A stretch of 64,000 nt of DNA from Monocercomonoides exilis. Its lineage: Eukaryota > Preaxostyla > Oxymonadida > Polymastigidae. The notes beneath the pieces were generated by a model. It worked only from the letters and a program-made list of their open reading frames with translations, had not been told where the DNA came from and did not search any database. Below, piece by piece: positions 56,340 through 64,000 of the stretch (its first letter is position 1; each line of letters begins with the position of its first letter). The stretch is from the NCBI GenBank assembly GCA_001643675.2, contig LSRY02000014.1, positions 126,501-190,500 on the forward strand, in the 5' to 3' direction. A program made the translations under genes and the position numbers.

Positions 56340-58360
56340 TTAAGAGTAAGAATGAGAAAAATCATAAGGCTTCACATCACTGGGATTGTTAAGCTTAACT
56401 GGTGTTCCTGTCGCCAAAGCTTTGGACTTTCTCATCACGCGTCCGTCCATCGTAACGACATAGTTCGAGAAATGAGAAGGAGGATAGAAATGTTTGCAGT
56501 CTCTGCATTCGATTTCAATTTCCTCCTCCTTTTTCGGTGGCGGTGGGGCATACATTCGATCCCTTTCTGCCTCTTCCTCTTTCTGTCTCTTCCGCTCCTC
56601 CACCTGCTGTTGGATGGCCTGTTGGATCTCATCAAGCTGCTTCTTCTTCCTCTCATATTCTTTCTCTCTCTCTTCTGCTTCCTCCTTCGCAGCCTTTGCG
56701 CGGATTGCTTCTGCAAGTGCTGCTTCTTCTGCTTTCTTCTGCTCCCTTTCTTTTCGCCGAGCTTCAACTTGTTCGTTATATCCATCCAAAAGATCCTGTT
56801 TTTGCTTCGCATTTGCTTCTTCAATCAATATTGCTTCTGCTCTTTGCTCCGCTTCGTCCTTTTCGGCCTAAGGAATCAGAGAATAATTTTTGAAATAAAC
56901 AGATTTGTGAAAGAAAATCACATAAATACATAAGTATAATTATCATATTCAGAAATAAATACAATTTAAATCAAAAAGTCATGGGAATTCAAAAGTTTTC
57001 AAAAAAAAAAAAAAGGCAAACTTTCTCTCTTGCCATTCGCTCGTCTTCTGCTTTCTCTTGCTGTGCCTTTGCTTTCTTTTCTTTTATCTGTTGAGATAAT
57101 TCCTTGAGAATCTCTTCTTTATCTGCATCTCTCTTTTTCTTTCTTTCCTCCTCAGCGTCCACAAAAGACAGTGAAAAGCGCTTGTCGTTCATTTCTTCTT
57201 CTTTTCTCCGGGCATTTTCTGCTTGCTTGCTGTCGATTTGATCCTGAAGCTCTTTTAAATACTCTCTGTTCCGAGCCTAAAAAGATAATGAATTTTTTTT
57301 TATTTTTTTGAGTGTAAAGCGAATGAAGGAGGTGGTTGAATGTGTGTAATTCAAAAATAAATTTTTCATTATTTAAAAAATAATAAATAAATAAAAGAAA
57401 GAAAAAAGAAAAAAAAGGTAATTAAGTTAAAAGATAAAAGAAACTGTTTGCAAACTCTCGCTTTTTCTTCGAAATCATCTTTCACTGCATCTGCCTTTGC
57501 ATATGCTTCGGCAAGCGCTCGTTCTTCGTCTCTTTCTTTTTCTTTCTCTTTTTGGACTGCTTCCTTGTGTGCTTCCATTGCTTTTTTCTCTTCTTCAATT
57601 TGTTCTTTCTTTCTTAAAAGTTCCGCCATTTTTTCTTTATGCTCTTCTTCCTTCAATCGCTCTGCCTCTTCTTTTGCTTCCCGCTCTTCTTGTTCTTTAG
57701 CCAACTTTTTTGCAAGCGCTTTTGCACGTCTGCGTGCTGCTTCTTCGCATCCATCACATTGTGGTCCTTCTTTTTCTGTTAAGCTTGTAGATGTAGAACT
57801 TTTTGAGCAGACGGAATTTGTTTCATCGCATGTGTCTCTTTTTGGTCTTCGATTTGATTGTGGTGTAGACATGGGAGTATATGTCATCTGATATGTTGAT
57901 TTTGGAAAAGCTTTATTCAATTTAAAATTAATAAATATGTTATTCAAAAATATTCATTTGCAAACAAGAAGGATTCCTTGGTGTCTTTAAATTTTGAAAG
58001 CACGTGTTCATAACAAATTGATAAAAAATAATATGAATGTTTGTAAATGAAACAAAAAATGTTGCAATAAAAAATAAATCATACAGGATGTTTGCTGGAA
58101 TCAAGTTCGTGTGCCTTTATGGTTGGCTAAATAAATATGAGATATTATGCATTCATTTTAAATAATAAAATATAATGCAACTAAATTATCTTCACGAGCA
58201 TACAGTGAGAATACGCGCTGTTTGCCTTGTTTGAGGGGTTATTGGAGTAAGCGGTTCATTAGGAATGCTCACCTTTAAAAAACTTAAAAAGAATTCATAT
58301 CATTCAAATTGTATCAATATCATTTGATTTAAAATACCTCAACAAATCAAATTCAGCCAT
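56340..58360 (-). CDS. Coiled-coil protein, 452 aa, six exons
   Basis: Exons 58338-58360, 58204-58282, 58085-58126, 57456-57887, 57022-57276 and 56340-56867 join with agreeing phases (2, then all 0) to 453 codons. The start is MAEFDLLSFLKVSIPNEPL and exon 3 is only 14 codons (PTIKAHELDSSKHP). From residue about 95 to 385 the sequence is nearly all Glu/Lys/Arg/Ala coiled coil (EEHKEKMAELLRKKEQIEE, REYLKELQDQIDSKQ, QQVEERKRQKEEEAERDR). Two CxxC pairs flank the coil (QCDGCEEAARR and ECRDCKHFYPPSHFSNYV), and a conserved-looking C-terminus ends PYDFSHSYS. The Y-x-x-x-L-x-x-QI-x-x-K pattern is like cytoskeletal or ciliary proteins of the CCDC81 or TPH kind. A flagellar or cytoskeletal role is inferred, the family uncertain. 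Confidence 0.72.
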
Positions 58361-59436
58361 TAAAAATTATTTTATTATTAAAGAAAATAGAATTTATAAA
58401 GTATGGACATTCTGATCAATATTTTTTATTTTGACTTTCAAGATTGAATAAAAAAGGTTTGCAATTAAACTATTCATAAAAGAGATTTTTCTGAAGTTAT
58501 TATTTAAATATATTTCAACCAATTTTTTTTTAAAAAAAAAGAATCCTTTTTTTTATATGAATGAAAAAAAAAAAACTCCATTCATTCTTCAACAATGACC
58601 GACTGAACATAAAATCATTCAAGGTCATAAATAATAATGACAAAATGGATAACTTTTAACAACATCTTTTTAGAAAATTTTTAAATAGAAAATGAAACTT
58701 ATAAATCCGGCATAGGTGTAACTGTCTACCTTTTGTAATTCTGGATTTTAACTATTAATTTTGTGATGTTTCAAAAGCAAAAATTATTTAAAAACTTTTG
58801 TATGGACCGATTTTTCGCAAAAATTTTTGTTTCTTGTGAAAAAACTATTTTTAAAAATGACCCATAAATATGAGTATTTTTTCAAAAAATATATAAAATA
58901 AGATAATAATGAAATAAAAAGTGGATAAAAGGTCATTAATTATTACATTGTCCTATTTTAATAATAATAATTTGAGAAATAAAACATAAAAAAAAAATAA
59001 ATTAAAAAATTAAAATATTTTGATCAATCCCACAATTATATTTTTAATATCCAAAAATTTAGAATTTGCTTTCTTTCGCCAAGAATTGAACCCTCGTTTG
59101 AGATCATATAACAAATCATATATATAAATGAAGTTTAAAAGTGTGCGATGAATTGTTATCAATATATCGTTCAAATTTTTATGAATTTTGTTAATGAATT
59201 TTTAGCTGATCAATTTTGTGCAGTTGTAGGATATTAATGTTATGCCATGTTGATAATGAATATAGAAGAACAAACAAATCGCGTGAAACATTCTTTTTAA
59301 TTATTAACATTGTTTTATTAAAATTTTTCGCAAAACATATTAAATATCATTTATTTTATTCTGAAAAAGATAGATATTAAATGATATAGCCGATTTGAGT
59401 GAAAATTGAACAAAAATAGCGCAAGGTTAAAAAGAA
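58361..59436. other. Very AT-rich spacer
   Basis: One of the most AT-rich stretches of the window, with many A/T runs and no supported feature. Confidence 0.55.
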
Positions 59437-61245
59437 ATGAAGTTCGTTGGGAATATTATTCCACCAAGTTTTAGCAGAACAATCACATCAGTGATCGAAT
59501 CAAACACTCAAAATGGGGAATTGCATATGAAGAACTGTGCAATAAGCGCGATTGGAGGGAAGCAGAACACGATTGGATTTTCTCTTATCAAATCAATTGG
59601 GAAAATAGTTGAATTGGAGTTTGTCACGATTTCAGATGTGAAATCAACCGTTTCGTTATTTTCAATTTCACTTTCCTCATCAAATATTAATGGACTGGAA
59701 TACAAAGTGAAGCTGTCGAATTGCACACTGGAAGGATTGGAGATTGATGGAAGTGAAGAGGCAGCAGTGTTTGGAGGGAACGTGGGAGTTGGGATGGCGA
59801 TGAATGGAAGCAAGATAGAAAGGGCATTGTCGGAGAAGAGCAAAGAAGGAGGAGCACTGAAGATAGTACTGAATGAAGGAGGATTTATTGCAATTGAAGA
59901 GAGTTCATTAACTGGATGTATTTGCGAGAATGTGAGTGAGGGAGGAAAAGGAGGAGGGATATATTTGGATTGCAGTTTGATCGAAGAAGCATTTCAGCTC
60001 TCATCGATATCATTTTCTGGATGCTCAGCAACAGTGGGGAAGAACATGTTTGTGAAGAGTGGGAATCTGGTGAACAGTGTGAATATTGTGCGGTTTGCAT
60101 TTGATTGCTCAGATTACAGAGAAGATGGGAATGCATTTATTCGAGAAGATGAGAAATATGGAGAAATGGATCTTCGAGTGTTTCTTGTTTCTTTGAAGTG
60201 GGTGGAGGTGTCTGTATCGACTGGTGGGCATGACACATTAGGGTGTGGAAGTGGAAAATTACCATGCAAATCACTGAAAAGTGGAATTGACCACATTGAC
60301 AGAAGTGGGACAGAAGGAGAAAGGAAGGTGAATGTGAAGGATGAAGGGACAATTGAGAATATTTATTCCTTTACAGATGCACTTGTGATAGAAGGATGTG
60401 TGAATAAGGGAGATGAAGAACAATATAAGACTGTTCAATTTTATGAAAAAACCAATGGGGATTCTGCGACAACTGTGATTTCATCAACTGCTTCACTAGG
60501 CTTATTATCTTTGAAGCTGCAGATTCCAAATCAATTCACACCAAGTTTGAATTCTTTGATCTCATCGAGTGGAGATCTTCAACTCGAAAACTGTTTATTT
60601 GAGATCCGATCAACAGATATTATTCAATTCTCATTGATAACAACAACAAGTGGAAGTTGCACATTGAAGGGATGCAGTTTGTCGGATTGTTCGTTTGTCG
60701 AATCACCATTGGTGATGGCTTCTTCTGTTTTATTTGAGAGCAACAACTTTTCAAATATTGTGAACAAGGGCAGCGGTGAAGAAGGAGGCGTTGAAAAAGT
60801 GACATTGCAAGGGAATGAAAAACTGGAAATAAAATCAACAAATGCATCATTTTGTTCACTTTCTTCAAACAATGGAAAAGGAGGATTTTTATATTAGGAT
60901 TGTCAAAATTGTTTGATTGAATACCCATTTGTTTTTGATGCTGACGTAACTTTTAAGAATAACAATGCGGCCATTGGAAAGAACTTGTTCATTTTAGGAA
61001 AGGATTTTAATTCTTCTGTTACGACTGTGGCATTCAGATATGATTACTCATCAATGATTAATGATGGAAATTTATTTGTGGGAAGTGATAACTTTCATTC
61101 AAACAAAGATTTGTTCATGTTCCTCGTTCCATTCAGCTCATTCGAGATATTTATTTCATCGAGCGGATTTGATGTGAGAAGATGTGGAAATAAAGGAGAG
61201 GCAAGGCTTGCGGTTTATAAGCTTGCTGTTCTGCTGACAGCATAG
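59437..61245 (+). pseudogene. Beta-helix surface protein pseudogene
   Basis: One continuous frame is broken by a TAG at 60895-60897 (GGFLY stop DCQNC) and then runs on to 61245. It has beta-helix sequence (KEGGALKIVLNEGG, KGGGIYLDCSLIEE, FSGCSATVGKNMFV), a full Cys module (LGCGSGKLPCKSLKSGIDHI, about residue 268) and the beginning of a second (VRRCGNKGEA), where the frame is lost just before the expected PCK. There is no signal peptide at the 5' end and no membrane segment. The repeat structure matches the intact gene at 19012-23070. The coding strand is G/A-rich, opposite to the C/T bias of the 24-26 kb pseudogene. Confidence 0.72.
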
Positions 61246-63200
61246 CAAGAGAAAAAGTAGTTGCTGGAAAGAGCGTTGGGGTTTTCATTATTGTTAACAA
61301 AAAGTTTTGTTGGGAGGAAATCGAGGAAGGAAGTAAATTTTTGGTGGCTAATGATTGCGTATGGATAGCGAACGGATGAGAGATGGAGAAGGAGAGTGTT
61401 TTTGTGAGAGAGATTGAGTTTGGCGAAGTCGGAATTATAAAGGTGGTATGAAGGAAGAGTGGAGCAGGGATTTCTCGTAGTGGAGTATGTGAAGACAGAC
61501 GGAATAGTTGTAATAGACAGGTTATAGAAATAGGAAAAAAAATGAGGATGATGATGAAAAAGAAGAAACAAAATGCGAATTATATGAGGAGTTGTTGTTA
61601 ACATCAAATTTGAAAGGTTTTTGGACAATGAAAGCATAGAAAAAGAAAAATAGATTTGTTTGATCATAATAGAAGTAAACTGAGAAAGCTTGTGTTGGTT
61701 GGAGTGATGAGTGCTTATGTGGAATAGAATTGGGAAAAAGGATTAAATGTGCATGCGATTTGTGCGAATTTGCGTGAAACATAAATTCAAAAACAATTTG
61801 AGATGGAGTTTGTGGATGACGATAAGAAGAACAAGGCTGAGCTGAGGAAAAGAAGATAACAACAAGTCTGAAAGGAATTCAACGGATTAACTTCTTCCTG
61901 TCATGAAGTTTGATGGAGATGTTGCTTTCTTATGTTAGCTGAAGAGAAATAAATACGAAACAGAAAGAAGAGCGGTGAATGTCTGAGTGCAAAGATGTCT
62001 GAGATGAGACTTCTTCATAACTTTTGAATTGTTGAAAGCATGGTTCTGTGAACAGAAGCCGGGAAAGTGAATGAGTCGAATGTGGGATTTGAGTTGGGAT
62101 GGAGCAAGATTGTCGAACACAGGATTATGTAAATGCAAAGGGGGATTAAGGATAAACAGAATCGCTCTTCTGGAAGAGTATCATTTGAGAATGTGATGTT
62201 GTCTGTGCATCTGAGTTTGATTGTCGAAGGATTGAATGTGGAATGCATTGTGAATCAGAGGAACAAAGAAGTGGTTGCGATGAGAATTGTGCTGAAAGGA
62301 GAAGAGAATGACGTATTGAGATGCAGGAGTGGAGCGAAATGAATTCACTCTGTGAGGAAAGGAAGCATGAAGTTCAAGCATTCTTGAGGAAGTGAGAAGA
62401 CGATTTCTGCTCTATTGAAGCGGAAGTGGGTTATATTTGTGGATAATTACATTAGAAAGTGAAAGAATGCGGATTTGGAAAGCACAGATTTTAATAGGAG
62501 ATTTTGTGAAGAGATATTTGCGTTTCAATTTCGAAAGATGGAAATTTCAACTATCTGCATTGTGGGATTGATTGAATTATTAAGTGGAAAAATTTGTTTT
62601 TGTTCTTTGTTGGATAAGAAAATTGCACAATATGCGTTTGTCGAATCTGGAGAAATGTTATGTGATTGATTAAAGAGGCAGATTTGTCCCACCTATTCTG
62701 GAAGGGTGCGAGCAAATGAATGTGGGGCTGAGGATGAGGAAAATTATGATTGGAAATATTAGCAATATAAGGGGAAAACATATTTAAAAAAGCTGTTCTT
62801 TGTCAATTCAAGTGAATTAAATTGGAGTGAATTTGTGCAACATTAATTCAAGGAGTGTTTTTGAGATATTTGTTTCATTGATATAAACGGAAGCTCGAAT
62901 ATGCATTGGATCTGAAACAGAAGAGGCAAAGCTGCACAGGACAGAATCTGCAAAGGATTTGAAAGGATAGTGAATTGAACAGAGTTTCTGGTTGTGAAAA
63001 GAACATTGAATGAAAGAATGGTTGCGAACTATCAGGATTGTATTGTGAAGGGACTAGAGTTGATGTGTCACGTTTTTCGCTGCGAAAGAGGAAGGGAATG
63101 AGAGATGATGTGAAATGCATGATGATAGAAAAAAAGATGTACCATAACATTAAACTGTTAATATTGGATGATGATGATTATTGGGAGAATTTGATATATC
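61246..63200 (+). pseudogene. Strongly decayed continuation of the beta-helix gene
   Basis: The purine-rich composition of 59.4-61.2 kb continues to about 63.2 kb with no long frame; stops and frame changes are frequent. Short pieces still look like the family's coding style (62133-62342 reads GRVSFENVMLSVHLSL and VEGLNVECIVN). The extent is inferred from composition. Confidence 0.4.
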
Positions 63201-63483
63201 ATTTGTTTTTCTGACATAGCCACATGATTATCGTTTGAGAGTTTGAATGCGTGAAAAATGTTGTCTTGTGAAAATAATCAATCTGATTGTTATTTCAATA
63301 TTGTTATTCAAATGGAATTAAATTATAATCGTGAAATCAACGAGATAATTACAAATGGCACGTTGACAATACTTGTGTTTTGTTTTTGTTTGAAATTCAT
63401 ATGCCATCATTTGTATTAATTGGATTTTCTTATTGCAAAGTGATCAAAATGTGATGCGATAAATAGTGATGTGAAATAAAAAT

Positions 63484-64000
63484 TCATAAATTTATTGGAG
63501 ACTGTTCTGTTCCAATATTTGTTGATTTTATAAAGCTTCTGAGTATTTTTCGATTGAGAATTGCATTTGTTTTTTCTTTTTCTTTTTTCTCCATTTCTTC
63601 TATTTTTCTCTCTTTTTTTTCGCAAAACTTAAGAGTTTCAAACTCCAACGTTTTCAACTGTTGGCTATCGTTATTTTTCAGAAATCTTCCGTCACATGAT
63701 CTATATCTTATCTTTTTCTTCTTTCTTGCAGTATTGCAATCTGAGTCTGATGAGTATATATCATCTCCAGTTTCATCTTTTGTTTCTGTTTCTTTCTCTT
63801 CTTTCTCTTCTTTCTCTTCTTTCTCTTCTTTCTCTTCTTCCTCATCTATTTTTCTTCTTTTTGAATTTGTAGATACTTTTGTTTCTGATATTGGCTTTGA
63901 TGATCTTTTTTTCTTTAACATTTCATCAAGTTCATTTTCATCACACATTTCATAGTAATTTCTTTTTCTCAATTCATCTTTCTTTAACGAATAAGAAGAT
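63484..64000 (-). CDS. Lys/Glu-rich charged protein (5' partial, runs off the edge)
   Basis: The frame is open to the right edge of the window (SSYSLKKDELRKRNYYE) and ends with TAA at 63484-63486 after GTEQSPINL. It contains basic stretches (SKRRKIDEEEEK, TARKKKKIRY) that could serve as nuclear localisation signals, a tandem EEK repeat coded at about 63788-63842, an acidic DDIYSSDSD patch, and a short helical block (TLEFETLKFCEKKERKIEEM). No domain is recognised. The methionine at 63972 is only the first in the visible part, so the true start may be outside. Confidence 0.6.
   Translation of the reverse strand, partial: SSYSLKKDELRKRNYYEMCDENELDEMLKKKRSSKPISETKVSTNSKRRKIDEEEEKEEKEEKEEKEEKETETKDETGDDIYSSDSDCNTARKKKKIRYRSCDGRFLKNNDSQQLKTLEFETLKFCEKKERKIEEMEKKEKEKTNAILNRKILRSFIKSTNIGTEQSPINL
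63788..63842. repeat. 9-bp tandem repeat (TTTCTCTTC) in the charged gene
   Basis: About five to six units; the gene strand codes repeated Glu-Glu-Lys. The unit is a multiple of three, so length change keeps frame. Confidence 0.85.

Noticed and set aside
60895-60897. Reassigned stop codons (TAG/TAA as Gln, as in some oxymonads)
   Set aside because: TAA, TAG and TGA all end well-supported genes here at natural positions. In-frame stops occur only in loci with other damage, and none is needed in any intact gene.

Overview
The window is nuclear DNA of a protist. It has short GT-AG introns (mostly 46-100 nt, some with ACTAAT- or TTAAC-like branch sites), very AT-rich spacers, a eukaryotic tRNA-Ser, a TBC-domain protein, a TAF9-like histone-fold protein and an EF-hand protein. 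Three copies of a three-exon gene family, and beta-helix surface proteins carrying CG-x(4-7)-PCK modules, match what I remember of oxymonads, most likely Monocercomonoides. Stop codons behave as in the standard code. The lineage call rests on memory of these families, not on a search.

Layout. 0-2.5 kb: 3' end of an acidic gene, a newly assembled 58-aa three-exon gene, and copy 1 of the lineage family. 2.5-5.85 kb: no confident gene. 5.87-7.19 kb: copy 2, a pseudogene. 8.1-13.0 kb: a 1,588-aa TBC1D5-like Rab GAP. 13.2-14.3 kb: a 250-aa calponin-homology protein ending in a membrane anchor. 14.9-18.3 kb: a six-exon, 960-aa protein with eight degenerate EF-hand-like motifs. 19.0-23.1 kb: an intact 1,352-aa type I membrane beta-helix protein.

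23.4-33.3 kb is the most unusual part. A 597-bp inverted repeat, identical in all I could read, flanks 8.7 kb. Each arm holds a tRNA-Ser(AGA), the start of an unknown short ORF, and a piece of the PAZ region of a PIWI-clade Argonaute. The right arm continues into a recognisable but damaged PIWI gene with its catalytic D, D and H present. The left arm stops inside PAZ, next to a decaying beta-helix pseudogene. Family copy 3 (423 aa, intact) lies between the arms.

34.5-49.0 kb is one giant Ser-rich gene (about 4,800 codons) with IQ-like motifs. It reads as two frames only because of a shift at a (GT)5 tract near 42,294. 50.3-55.1 kb is a multi-exon helical protein of unassigned family, divergent from the TAF9-like gene with about 60 bp between start codons. 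56.3-58.4 kb is a six-exon coiled-coil protein. 59.4-63.2 kb is a decayed beta-helix locus. The window closes in a charged Lys/Glu-rich gene that runs off the right edge.

Themes: membrane traffic and cytoskeleton (TBC, CH, EF-hand, coiled coil), variable surface proteins with many pseudogenes, transcription (TAF9), and a small-RNA effector relic.
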